NCBI RefSeq assembly: GCF_000719975.1
Contig: NZ_JOIJ01000002.1
Span: 1 to 64,000, forward strand
Reading direction: 5' to 3'
Length of the DNA: 64,000 bases
From: Prauserella rugosa
Lineage (GTDB): Bacteria; Actinomycetota; Actinomycetes; Mycobacteriales; Pseudonocardiaceae
This document shows positions 49,549 to 58,612 of the stretch, in pieces. Made by a program: the position numbers and the translations under genes. The notes below the pieces were generated by a model that saw only the letters and a program-made list of their open reading frames with translations, was not told where the DNA came from and ran no database searches. The stretch's first letter is position 1. Each line of letters starts with the position of its first letter.

Positions 49549-51366
49549 CTACTCCCGATCGTCGGCGGAGCCCTTGCGGCGCGCCAGCATCGTGCCTCCG
49601 CCCGCGACGACCACGAGCGCGACCGCGCCGATGGCCACCCACGCGCCCGTCGGCATGCCGCCCTCACCGCCACCGTCCACGGGCTTGGCGCCCGCGAAAC
49701 CCCAGTAGCCGGTCTGCTCCATGATCACCCCGTCGCCCCGTGGCTGGCGGGGAAAGCCGGTCCACCGGTCCGAGCGGTACGCCTCGAGCGTCTGCTCGTA
49801 GGTCAGCACGAAGCTCGGGGCGTCCTTGTAGTACACCGCCTGGGCCCGTTTGACGATCTCGGCGCGCTTGGCGGGATCCATCTCGGCCAGCTGCTGCTTG
49901 TACAGCCGGTCGTAGGCGGGGTTGCAGTAGAAGGCGTTGCTGCGGCTGCTGCCCTCCGACGTCGGCAGAGCGCCGCACGTCTGCTTGGCGAGGATGTAGT
50001 CCGGGTCCGGGTTGGTGCCGTATCCGGAGAGCGCGAGGTCGTACTCGCCTGCGGTGGTCTTCTCGTCCATCTCGTTGTCGGACACCATGTCCTTGGTGAC
50101 CTTGATGCCGATGTCGCCGAGCCAGCCGACGATGTAGTCGGCCGTGCGGACGTCGAACTCCTCGCTCGAGCGCGCCGTGAGGGTGAACTCGAGGGGCCTG
50201 CCGTCCGGGGTGCGGCGAACGCCGTCCCCGCCCTTCTCGTAGCCGGCCTCGTCCAGCATGGTGTTGGCTCGCTGCGGATCGAACGTGAACTTCTCGTCGC
50301 CGCTGGGCTGGTAGTGGTAGTCGTCGTAGATCTCCGGCACGAGCCCACCCGGCTGCTGGCCGTATCCGCCGAGCGCCTTGTCCACGAGCGTCTCGGTGTC
50401 GATGGCGCGGGCGATGGCCTGCCGAACCGTGACGTCCTGGAGCGCGGGGTGCCCGCTGCCGATGCTGCGACCGGCCTGGTTCTTCGCACCCGGGTTCATC
50501 AGCAGGTCGCTGTAGCGGCGTCCGTTGGCCTGGCTGGTGGTGATGCCGTCGGTGTTCTTGAGTGCGTCGAACTGTGCGGGGGTCAGCCGGTTGACGAAGT
50601 CGACCTCACCGCTCTGCAGGGCCGAGACCGCGGCGTCGGCGTTCTCGAACTGGATGAACTGCAGCTCGTCGACGTCCACCTTGCCGCGCCAGAAGTGCTC
50701 GTTGGCCTCCAGCTTGACGATCCGGTTGGGCTGGTAGTCGGTGATCACGAACGGGCCGCTGCCCACGCCGACCATGTCGAGGGTGTCGGTCTCGCCGGCC
50801 GAGTAGTCGTCGACCTTCGACCAGATGTGCTTCGGGACGATCGGAATGTCCAGTGCCGTCATGCTGGCCTGCGGTTCCGATGTGGTGACCTTGACGGTGC
50901 GCTCGTCGGGTGCGGTGACCTTCTCGAAGTTCTCCACGTAACTTCCGTTGGCCTCGGCGGCCACCGGATCGTTCATGATCTTGTCGAAGGTGAACTTGAC
51001 GTCCTCGGACGTCAAGTCCTGCCCGTCCGACCACTTCATGCCGTCGCGGATGGTGAACGTCCACGTCAGACCGTCGTCGGAGGGCTCCCACTTCTCCGCG
51101 ACCCCGCCCGTGGGCGTCGCGTCCTCGGCCGAAGGCGGGGTCATGAACTCCCACGCCATCCGCCCGATCATCGTGCTCGAGGCGAAGCTGGCCGTGAACG
51201 GGTTGAGATGGTCGATCTCCTGGACGAGCGCGACACGCAGCACCGAGCGGTCGCCGTCCTCACCGTCCTGCGCACTCGCGGCGGGGGTGAACGGCCCCGC
51301 GACCAGAACGGGAACAGCCAGTGTGGCCAGCAGCGCTCTGCTGCGCCGGAATCGACGGAAACGCAC
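49549..51366 (-). CDS. Peptide-binding protein with C-terminal membrane anchor
   Basis: A 605-residue family 5 solute-binding protein. A signal peptide (basic start, ALLATLAVPVLVAGPFTPAASAQ) lacks a lipobox cysteine, so this is not a lipoprotein. The ligand-binding domain (LRVALVQEIDHLNPFTASFAS..., WTFTIRDGMKWSDGQDLTSEDV, RQAIARAIDTE) matches DppA/OppA. At the C-terminus a Gly-rich spacer precedes a transmembrane helix (AWVAIGAVALVVVAGGGTML) and a short basic tail, so the protein is anchored by its C-terminus. GTG 51366 has GAGGTG at 6 nt. It presents peptides to the importer encoded downstream. Confidence 0.9.
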   Translation of the reverse strand: MRFRRFRRSRALLATLAVPVLVAGPFTPAASAQDGEDGDRSVLRVALVQEIDHLNPFTASFASSTMIGRMAWEFMTPPSAEDATPTGGVAEKWEPSDDGLTWTFTIRDGMKWSDGQDLTSEDVKFTFDKIMNDPVAAEANGSYVENFEKVTAPDERTVKVTTSEPQASMTALDIPIVPKHIWSKVDDYSAGETDTLDMVGVGSGPFVITDYQPNRIVKLEANEHFWRGKVDVDELQFIQFENADAAVSALQSGEVDFVNRLTPAQFDALKNTDGITTSQANGRRYSDLLMNPGAKNQAGRSIGSGHPALQDVTVRQAIARAIDTETLVDKALGGYGQQPGGLVPEIYDDYHYQPSGDEKFTFDPQRANTMLDEAGYEKGGDGVRRTPDGRPLEFTLTARSSEEFDVRTADYIVGWLGDIGIKVTKDMVSDNEMDEKTTAGEYDLALSGYGTNPDPDYILAKQTCGALPTSEGSSRSNAFYCNPAYDRLYKQQLAEMDPAKRAEIVKRAQAVYYKDAPSFVLTYEQTLEAYRSDRWTGFPRQPRGDGVIMEQTGYWGFAGAKPVDGGGEGGMPTGAWVAIGAVALVVVAGGGTMLARRKGSADDRE

Positions 51367-51408
51367 GGTTACACCTCGTTGTCTCCAGGAGAGGACCCGA
51401 AGCGCAAA

Positions 51409-51438
51409 AAGTAACCACCTGCACGAACGCACTGTCAA
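51409..51438 (-). promoter_or_regulatory. Promoter of the peptide importer operon
   Basis: On the minus strand a consensus TTGACA (51433-51438) is followed 18 bp later by TTACTT (51409-51414), or by TACTTT at 19 bp. It lies 43 bp upstream of the binding-protein start, within an AT-richer stretch. Confidence 0.5.
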
Positions 51439-51561
51439 CGATTTGCCCAACGGTTTCCAAGCCGTAACCGACGGAAGTAGCAACCGGCGTCCACACCCGG
51501 CGCGCGCCGCACCCCGACGGCGTTCCCGGTGTCGTGCTCGGTGACGTACTTGGTGACGTAC

Positions 51562-51948
51562 TCAGTGCGGCGCGAGGCCGCGCTCGACGAGGGCGTCTTC
51601 CAGGGTCAGGCGGGTGATGTCGCGGTCGATGCCGGTGGTCGGTTCGTCCAGCGCCTCGGCGGGGATCCCCGTGGCGCGGCAGGCCTCGGCGAGCAGGGCG
51701 TCGTAGCGCTCGTGCGCCTCGCGCCGGTGGAACCGGGACGCATCCGGCTCGAGGCGCTCCAGCACCCGGCGCGCGTGGCGCAGGTCGGCGGCGATGCACT
51801 CGATCGGGCGACCCTGCGGCACGGGCCCACCGTGGGCCCTGCCGCGGCGCACGGCCGCCCCGACGACGCCCGGCGTCGTCACGATCAGCAGCACCGCCAC
51901 ACTCGGGAACACGAAGAGCGCGGCATGCACCAGCAGCTCCGCGGCCAT
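51562..51948 (-). CDS. Small membrane-anchored protein of unknown function
   Basis: A 128-residue protein: a single N-terminal hydrophobic helix (LLVHAALFVFPSVAVLLIVTTPGVVGAAV) followed by a soluble Arg/Glu-rich helical domain (IECIAADLRHARRVLERLEPDASRFHRREAHERYDALLAEACRATGI). It is not a recognised family, though the domain resembles small actinobacterial proteins found near catabolic genes. It is transcribed divergently from the M55 aminopeptidase gene with an 85-bp gap. Confidence 0.7.
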   Translation of the reverse strand: MAAELLVHAALFVFPSVAVLLIVTTPGVVGAAVRRGRAHGGPVPQGRPIECIAADLRHARRVLERLEPDASRFHRREAHERYDALLAEACRATGIPAEALDEPTTGIDRDITRLTLEDALVERGLAPH

Positions 51949-52033
51949 GCCTCAGGATAGGCGCAGACGGGGCGAATGCGACACCGCCGGCGACATGATC
52001 GTTTCGGCCGTCCCCGCGTCGTAGCCTGTGGCC

Positions 52034-52894
52034 ATGACAGAGCCCAGCCGGACCTCCTCCGGTCCCACGAAGATCATGATCTCGGCCGACATGGAAGGCG
52101 TCACCGGTGTCACCTGGACCGACGACGTCCTGCCCGGCACCGAGCAGTGGCAGCGCTTCCGGCAGATGCTGACCGGCGACGTGAACGCCGCCGTGGCCGG
52201 CCTGTGCTCGGGCGGGGCCGACAGCGTGCTGGTCAACGAGGCGCACCTGTCGCAGCGGAACCTGCTGCTGGAGGAGCTCGACACGAGGGCCAGGCTGCTG
52301 ACCGGCCGCCACAAGCCACTGTCCATGATGGAGGGCGTGGACTCCGGAGTGGACGGAGCGGTCCTGCTCGGATACCACGCGGGCTCCGGGTGCGAGGGCG
52401 TGCTGTCGCACACCTACCTGCCCGCCCACATCACCGGCGTGTGGCTCGACGACGCGCCGGCCAGTGAGGGCAGGCTGAACACGGTGCTGGCGGCCGAGTA
52501 CGGCGTGCCGGTCCTGGTCGTCACCGGCGACGACCGCGCATGCGCCGACGCCGCCGAGTACGCACCCGGCGCCGAGCACGTCGTGGTCAAGGAATGCGTG
52601 AGCCGCTACGCCGCGGTGTGCGACCCGCCGTCGGTCACGTCCGCCCGCATCGCCGAGGCCGCCGAACGCGCCATGGCGCGCGCCGGCCGCGGCGAGCGCG
52701 TGGTGGGCCCGCACCGCATCGAGATCGAGTTCGACGCGAGCCACCTCGCCCAGGCGGCCGCGGTGGTGCCCACGGTGGAGGAGGTCGGACTCCGCAGGGT
52801 CGGCTTCGACGCGGCCACGATGACCGACGCGATGAAGGCGTTCAAGGTCGTGACCTCGATCGCCGACGGGGCCGTGCAAGGCAAGTACGGCTGA
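52034..52894 (+). CDS. M55-family D-aminopeptidase (DppA type)
   Basis: A 286-residue zinc D-aminopeptidase. ISADMEGVTGVTW is the family N-terminal metal motif; further ligands are in LLGYHAG and SHTY, and the catalytic segment is ECVSRYAAVCDPPSVT. B. subtilis DppA of this family cleaves D-Ala-D-Ala and related peptides and is encoded with a dipeptide importer, as here (the importer operon lies 670 bp away on the opposite strand). ATG 52034 is preferred over GTG 52028. Confidence 0.9.
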   Translation: MTEPSRTSSGPTKIMISADMEGVTGVTWTDDVLPGTEQWQRFRQMLTGDVNAAVAGLCSGGADSVLVNEAHLSQRNLLLEELDTRARLLTGRHKPLSMMEGVDSGVDGAVLLGYHAGSGCEGVLSHTYLPAHITGVWLDDAPASEGRLNTVLAAEYGVPVLVVTGDDRACADAAEYAPGAEHVVVKECVSRYAAVCDPPSVTSARIAEAAERAMARAGRGERVVGPHRIEIEFDASHLAQAAAVVPTVEEVGLRRVGFDAATMTDAMKAFKVVTSIADGAVQGKYG

Positions 52895-52949
52895 GCCGCT
52901 CGGCACCGGCCAGGCACGGCCCGCGAACCGATCGAGCGTGGGCCGAGGG

Positions 52950-53465
52950 TCAGTACTCCTCGATCGCCCTGGTCGCCATGCCGCTCACCAGCGAGCCGAT
53001 GGCGATGCCCATGACGATGTAGACGAGCGCGCTGGCGATCTGCACCTCGAGCTCGACCGCGATCGTGAACGGCCACACGACGAACACCACCGTCACCAGG
53101 CCGACGATCCAACCGAGGAAGGCCATCGGCCGGGGCGCGACGAGCATGAGCAGGTGCGCCAGCGCGGTCGCGAGGAACGATCCGACGACGCCGAAGCCCG
53201 CGAGCCACACGGCGCCGATGTAGTCGACGGCCCCCTCGGCGTTGGCGGGTGCGATCACCGGGATGTCGAACACACCGGTCACGACGAGCGTGGCGACCAC
53301 GCCGACCAGTGCGGCCACGAGCGCGGTCGCCGCACCGCCGGCCCACAGCGTGCCCGCGTTGACGCGCGGCCTCGACGACGTCACGCGACGCCGGCCGCCG
53401 TGATCGCCGTACTCGCCGCGATCACCGTACGAGTCGTAACCGTCGGATCCGTAATAGCTGCTCAC
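52950..53465 (-). CDS. Four-helix membrane protein, possibly DUF6069
   Basis: A 171-residue protein. A Tyr/Gly/Asp-rich N-terminal cytoplasmic tail (SYYGSDGYDSYGDRGEYGDHGG) precedes four transmembrane segments: ALVAALVGVVATLVV, an amphipathic YIGAVWLAGFGVVGSFLAT, LGWIVGLVTVVFVVW and ALVYIVMGIAIGSLV. The plan fits DUF6069 proteins of actinobacteria; function unknown. GTG 53465 gives this length. It is convergent with the M55 gene. Confidence 0.72.
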   Translation of the reverse strand: MSSYYGSDGYDSYGDRGEYGDHGGRRRVTSSRPRVNAGTLWAGGAATALVAALVGVVATLVVTGVFDIPVIAPANAEGAVDYIGAVWLAGFGVVGSFLATALAHLLMLVAPRPMAFLGWIVGLVTVVFVVWPFTIAVELEVQIASALVYIVMGIAIGSLVSGMATRAIEEY

Positions 53466-53703
53466 CGTTACCAACGGTAAGCCCGCACCGGCCGGTGCGC
53501 GACACGACGACGCGGGCGACACGCGGCCACCGCCCGACAGGGTGTCACCGTGGGCCCGTGGTGGTGTCGGTCCGGCGGCACTGTGCCGCGAGATCGGCCC
53601 GTCGGACTACGGTGTGGTGCGTGGTGCATACCGGTTTCCGTTGCAGGCGACGCCCGCGAACCCCACGGACGCGGGCGGAACTCGGAAGACGGGGAGCACG
53701 CGG

Positions 53704-55821
53704 ATGATCGGCGCAGCACTGGAGACCGCGGTCGACCGGCTGCGCGCCTCGGATCCCGGTTGGTCCCGCAGCAGGCGTGCGCTCTCCGCCGTCCTCGGCA
53801 TCGCGATCGCCGTGGCGGTGCTCGTGCCCACCGGCCAGCCGTTGACGGTCGTTCTGGTCGGTGCGATCGGGGCGATGATGGCCGCGTTCGCGATCAGCGA
53901 CCCGGAACCCGCGGGGCAAGCCGTGTCGCTGTTGCTGGTGTTCGTCGTCGGCGCCGCGGCCCTGACCGCCGCGAGCCTCGGTCAGGGCGCGCCGCCGCTC
54001 GACGGCGTCGTGTTCGTGCTCCTGATCTTCGTCGCGGTCTACGCCCAGCGGTTCGGCCCACGCGGCATCGCGCTCGGTTCGGCGTCGTTCTTCCTGTTCT
54101 TCTTCGCGATGTTCCTGCAGACCCGGCTCGCGCAGGTGCCGACCCTGCTGCTGGCACTCGGCGTCGGGCTGACCGCCAACGCCGTCGTGCGGTTCGTGGT
54201 GCTGCCCCGCAGGGCCGGCCGCGAACTGCTCGCCGTGCGCCGGTCGTTCCGTACCCGTCTCAGCGCCAGCGTCGCCGCGGCGGCGGGTCACCTCGCGTCG
54301 GGCGGTTCGGCCCGCAGCGACAAACAGCTGCGGCGGGCCGGTGATCGCCTGCACGAGGCCGTGCTGCTGATCGAGGACACGATCGGCGACGTGTTCGACG
54401 ACCCGAAGGCGACGGCACTGCTGCGCAGGCGCGCGCTCGAGGTGGAACTGGCGGCGCAGTGGCTGGCGATCACCACCCGTCGGGTGTGCGGCGACGCGCT
54501 CGACCCGGCCGTCCGCGACGACCTCGTCGCGCGCCTGCACCGGTTCCGTTCGCTGATCGAACGCGACCCGCGCGAGCTGCCCGTCATCAGCGACACCGAG
54601 GAGTTCAGCGAACTGCTCGTCAGCGGCAGCAGGCTCGGCGACAACGCCGAACCCGGCGACGAGGTGCGCCGCGCCATCGCCGAACTGGCGCTGGCCGACC
54701 TCAACGCCCAGCGCATCGCCGAACGCGACTACTCGGCCGAGCCGGAACCGCCCGAGGAACCGGAGCCGGAACGCACCCCGCTGCTGGCCTACGACAACCA
54801 GACCCGCAGTGCCATCCAGGCGGTCCTCGGCGGCGGCCTCGCCGTGCTCGGCGGCGAACTCGTCTCGCACCAACGGTGGTACTGGGCGGTGCTGACCGTG
54901 TTCGTCGTCTTCCTCGGCGCCTCCAGCGCCGGTGCGACCCTGATCAAGAGCGCCCGCCGCATCGTGGGCACGGTCGTGGGCATCTTCGCCGGCGCCCTGT
55001 GCGCACTCGTCGTGGCCGAGAATCTGCCCGCCACGATCGTGCTGATCCTGGCCTGCGTGTTCGGCATGGTGTTCTTCGCCCGCACGTCGCAGGTCGTGAT
55101 GACGTTCTTCATCACCACGATGCTCGGCCTGCTCTACAGCCTGCTCGGCACGTTCAGCATCGACGTCCTCGGCGTGCGTCTGGCCGAGACGGCCGTCGGC
55201 GCGGCGGCGGGCGTACTCGCCGCGGTCGTCATCGTGCCGGTGCGCACCAGAGCGGTGATGCTCGACGACGTCGCGACCACCCTCGAGGACCTGCGCGAGT
55301 ACGTCACGCACACCCGCACGCTGCTCACCGGCGTGGACAACGTGAACGTCATCGAACTGTCGCGCATCCTCGATCGCGACGTCGAACAGGTCCGGACCAC
55401 CGTGGAACCGCTCACCCACCCGATCAGCCTGCGGGCCGCCCGGCGCGACTACGGCTGGTACGTGCTCGACACCCTCGAGGCCGTCGCGTTCCGGGCCCGG
55501 CACATCGCGGCGCGCGCCCAGCCGGGCCTGCTCGCGCTCGACGACCGGCTCGAGGCGGTGACCACCAGGATCACGCACAACATCGACACGTTGCTGGAAG
55601 CCATCCGCTCCCCCGGCGCGAAGGGACACGTCGTGTCCCCACCCGGCGACGACGGCATCGGACCCCACGACGAGCCTGCGGTCCGCGTCGTGCTCGGCAG
55701 CTTCGCCAAGCTCGACGAGGCCGTCGGCGCCCTCGGCAAGGCGTTCGGCGTCACACCCAGGACCGGCTCAATCGGTACAGGTGAGGCGACGCACCCGCCC
55801 GGAGCCGACACCGCCGGATAG
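53704..55821 (+). CDS. FUSC-family membrane protein
   Basis: A 705-residue protein with the duplicated plan of fusaric-acid-resistance/AaeB-like exporters. A first block of five to six helices (about residues 25-165: LGIAIAVAVLVPTGQPLTVVLVGAIGAMMAAFA ...) is followed by a long helical soluble region (170-355), a second helix block (about 365-520, with YWAVLTVFVVFLGASSAGATLIKSARRIVGTVVGIFAG, the conserved R-x2-GT-x2-G signature), and a C-terminal helical domain. It probably exports aromatic or amphipathic acids. ATG 53704 follows GGGAG by 8 nt. Confidence 0.88.
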   Translation: MIGAALETAVDRLRASDPGWSRSRRALSAVLGIAIAVAVLVPTGQPLTVVLVGAIGAMMAAFAISDPEPAGQAVSLLLVFVVGAAALTAASLGQGAPPLDGVVFVLLIFVAVYAQRFGPRGIALGSASFFLFFFAMFLQTRLAQVPTLLLALGVGLTANAVVRFVVLPRRAGRELLAVRRSFRTRLSASVAAAAGHLASGGSARSDKQLRRAGDRLHEAVLLIEDTIGDVFDDPKATALLRRRALEVELAAQWLAITTRRVCGDALDPAVRDDLVARLHRFRSLIERDPRELPVISDTEEFSELLVSGSRLGDNAEPGDEVRRAIAELALADLNAQRIAERDYSAEPEPPEEPEPERTPLLAYDNQTRSAIQAVLGGGLAVLGGELVSHQRWYWAVLTVFVVFLGASSAGATLIKSARRIVGTVVGIFAGALCALVVAENLPATIVLILACVFGMVFFARTSQVVMTFFITTMLGLLYSLLGTFSIDVLGVRLAETAVGAAAGVLAAVVIVPVRTRAVMLDDVATTLEDLREYVTHTRTLLTGVDNVNVIELSRILDRDVEQVRTTVEPLTHPISLRAARRDYGWYVLDTLEAVAFRARHIAARAQPGLLALDDRLEAVTTRITHNIDTLLEAIRSPGAKGHVVSPPGDDGIGPHDEPAVRVVLGSFAKLDEAVGALGKAFGVTPRTGSIGTGEATHPPGADTAG

Positions 55822-55842
55822 CATCCGGAGTACAAGCACTGA

Positions 55843-56853
<1,011 letters not shown>

Positions 56854-56876
56854 TCGACGTCGCACCGGCGACTCTC

Positions 56877-56919
56877 AAGGGGCCGGGGAAGGCACACACC
56901 GCCCTCCCCGGCCCCTTTT
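56877..56919 (+). terminator. Rho-independent terminator of mdh
   Basis: The main stem pairs 56877-56888 with 56906-56917 (12 perfect bp, extended by 4 more pairs around one mismatch), and a TTTT run follows at 56916-56919. It lies 24 bp after the stop. Confidence 0.9.
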
Positions 56920-56960
56920 CCGTCGTATCGCCCCGCTCGTAACCCCTGTCTGCGCGTCCC

Positions 56961-57101
56961 CGGTGATTCCTCCGCGCCGTTTCCCGGGAATCACCGTCGC
57001 GGTATGTCATTACCCAACGTGTCCACAGACACCTTTCGCCTGACGTGGAACGCCTGGAATGTCCGCAACGTCAATACTGCCAACTACTGCCGTTCGGCAG
57101 T
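56961..57101 (+). promoter_or_regulatory. ECF-type promoter and inverted repeats upstream of lipoprotein gene
   Basis: GGAAC (57047-57051) and CGTC (57069-57072) are 17 bp apart, the pattern of stress-responsive ECF sigma-factor promoters, about 57 bp before the lipoprotein start. Upstream CGGTGATTCC (56961-56970) and its exact complement (56987-56996) form a 10-bp inverted repeat. In the presumed leader ACTGCCG-TT-CGGCAGT (57086-57101) can form a hairpin or bind a dimer. Confidence 0.4.
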
Positions 57102-57128
57102 GCTGATCACACACAGTGAGGGGTTCCA

Positions 57129-57797
57129 GTGCGTAAGGGACGTATGGCCGCCGTCGCGGCCACCGCGACGATCGGTCTGCTGCTCACCGCCTGTGGCGGG
57201 GACGACACGGAAGGCTCGGCCGAACCCGCGAACACCACGGAGGCCACGAGCTCCGCAGCGCCGTCCTCGGACGTCGCCGAGCCGATAGACGCGGGCGACG
57301 ACGAGGACTCGGGTGCCGCGCCCGCCGATGCGGGCGAGATCACCGAGCCCGGCACGACGCTGTCCTTCGGCGAGACCGCGACCCTTCCCGCCGACGAGGA
57401 CGACCCCGAGGCGGGCACCATCGGGGTGACCGTGACGGGGATCGAGAAGGGTGACCACGCGGATCTGCCGAAGAAGAGCGACGGCAGTGAGCTCGACGAG
57501 CGGATCACGCCGTACTACCTGAAGTACACGCTGACGAACAACACCGGCGACAGCTCGGTGTCCTCGTCGGTCTACCTCAACGGCACCCTCGACGACGGCG
57601 GCCGGACCGGCGCGGTGCTCACCGTCATGGGCGGCATCGACAAGTGCGATCGCGGCAGCCGGCCCTCCGACTGGGACCAGCCCGGTTCGACGATGGAGTC
57701 CTGCAAGATCCAGGGTTCGGCGCTCGGTGACGTCACGGAGGTGCACTTCGACGACTACGACGCCTACAAGGACGACCCCATCGTCTGGACCGAGTGA
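57129..57797 (+). CDS. Lipoprotein of unknown function (first of tandem pair)
   Basis: A 222-residue secreted lipoprotein. The signal peptide ends in lipobox LLTAC, so the mature protein is acylated at Cys 22. A ~60-residue Glu/Ser/Ala-rich flexible region follows, then a compact beta-rich domain (TLSFGETATLPADEDDPEAGTIGVTVTGIEKGDHADL ... ITPYYLKYTLTNNTGDS ... VHFDDYDAYKDDPIVWTE) similar in strand pattern to DUF4352-like folds. GTG 57129 follows GAGGGG. The next gene is a diverged copy, sharing DERITPYY, GVDKC/GIDKC and the VWT ending. Function unknown; an envelope-stress role would fit the promoter. Confidence 0.85.
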   Translation: MRKGRMAAVAATATIGLLLTACGGDDTEGSAEPANTTEATSSAAPSSDVAEPIDAGDDEDSGAAPADAGEITEPGTTLSFGETATLPADEDDPEAGTIGVTVTGIEKGDHADLPKKSDGSELDERITPYYLKYTLTNNTGDSSVSSSVYLNGTLDDGGRTGAVLTVMGGIDKCDRGSRPSDWDQPGSTMESCKIQGSALGDVTEVHFDDYDAYKDDPIVWTE

Positions 57798-57826
57798 CGG
57801 CCCACGCTGAGCTCGCGGATTGCAGA

Positions 57827-57859
57827 AGGTCGCCGGCTTCGACGGGAAGCCGGCGACCT
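57827..57859 (+). terminator. Hairpin between tandem lipoprotein genes
   Basis: Perfect 14-bp arms (57827-57840 and 57846-57859) with a 5-nt loop, 30 bp after the first lipoprotein stop; no T-run. It may attenuate rather than stop transcription into the second gene. Confidence 0.7.
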
Positions 57860-57947
57860 CGTCCTCACACCGTCACGATGGTCGGTCGCAGAGCCTCCGC
57901 TGCGAACACTGCCACGTCGGAAGCCCACTCGACCCAGTGAGGTAAAC

Positions 57948-58550
57948 GTGCGCAACGGAAGTATCGTCGCTTCGGCGGCCGCAATCGCTACGGGCCTCTT
58001 GCTGTCGGCCTGCGGCGATGGAGCCGCAGTGCCGGGCGGCGAGCGCGCGGCACCGGGCGACGACATCACCGCACCGGGAACCACACTGGAGATCGGCGAG
58101 CGGGCGGTCGTGCCGTTCGAACACAAGCGGGACAAAAGAGGCGTCCCCGGCACCGTCGTCGAGAAGGGCACCATCGCCATCACGGTGACCGGTGTCGAGA
58201 AGGGCGCCCCTGCGGACCTGCCCCAGAGCGGCGGTTCCACGATCGACGAGCGCATCACGCCGTACTACATCAGTTTCACCGCCGAGAACCTCGACGGCTC
58301 CACCCTGGACAACGCGCGGGTCGAGCTGCACGGCCGCCTCGACGGCGGCCGATCCACGAGTCTGGCGATGGGATTTGCGCAGGGCGTGGACAAGTGTGAG
58401 AGCAAGTCCGCCCCGAGATTCTTCGACGAGCCGGGCCTGTCGTTCACCAGCTGCACGATCGAGCCCTCACTGCACGGCGAGGACGTGGCCGAGGTGCACT
58501 TCACCGATGCTCCCGACTACGAGGACAGCCCGGTCGTCTGGACCAGGTGA
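57948..58550 (+). CDS. Lipoprotein of unknown function (second of tandem pair)
   Basis: A 200-residue lipoprotein with lipobox LLSAC at residue ~22 and a shorter linker than its neighbour. The C-terminal domain is a clear paralogue: ITVTGVEKGAPADLPQ, IDERITPYYISFTAENL, GVDKCESKSAPRFFDEPG and a VVWTR end. Two conserved cysteines (KC and SC) in both copies probably form a disulfide. GTG 57948 follows GAGGT by 6 nt. It is convergent with the M3 peptidase gene. Confidence 0.85.
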   Translation: MRNGSIVASAAAIATGLLLSACGDGAAVPGGERAAPGDDITAPGTTLEIGERAVVPFEHKRDKRGVPGTVVEKGTIAITVTGVEKGAPADLPQSGGSTIDERITPYYISFTAENLDGSTLDNARVELHGRLDGGRSTSLAMGFAQGVDKCESKSAPRFFDEPGLSFTSCTIEPSLHGEDVAEVHFTDAPDYEDSPVVWTR

Positions 58551-58556
58551 CGACCC

Positions 58557-58595
58557 GTTCCCGGTCCGGACACGGTCGGCGTCCGGACCGGGAAC
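58557..58595. terminator. Bidirectional terminator
   Basis: Perfect 15-bp arms (58557-58571 and 58581-58595) with a 9-nt loop, between the second lipoprotein gene and the convergent M3 peptidase gene. Confidence 0.85.
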
Positions 58596-58612
58596 GCCGG
58601 GACGGCGTCAGC

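Noticed and set aside
53545..55668. 707-residue frame antisense to the FUSC gene
   Set aside because: His/Glu/Arg-rich shadow with no family motif; the sense strand encodes a well-formed membrane protein.
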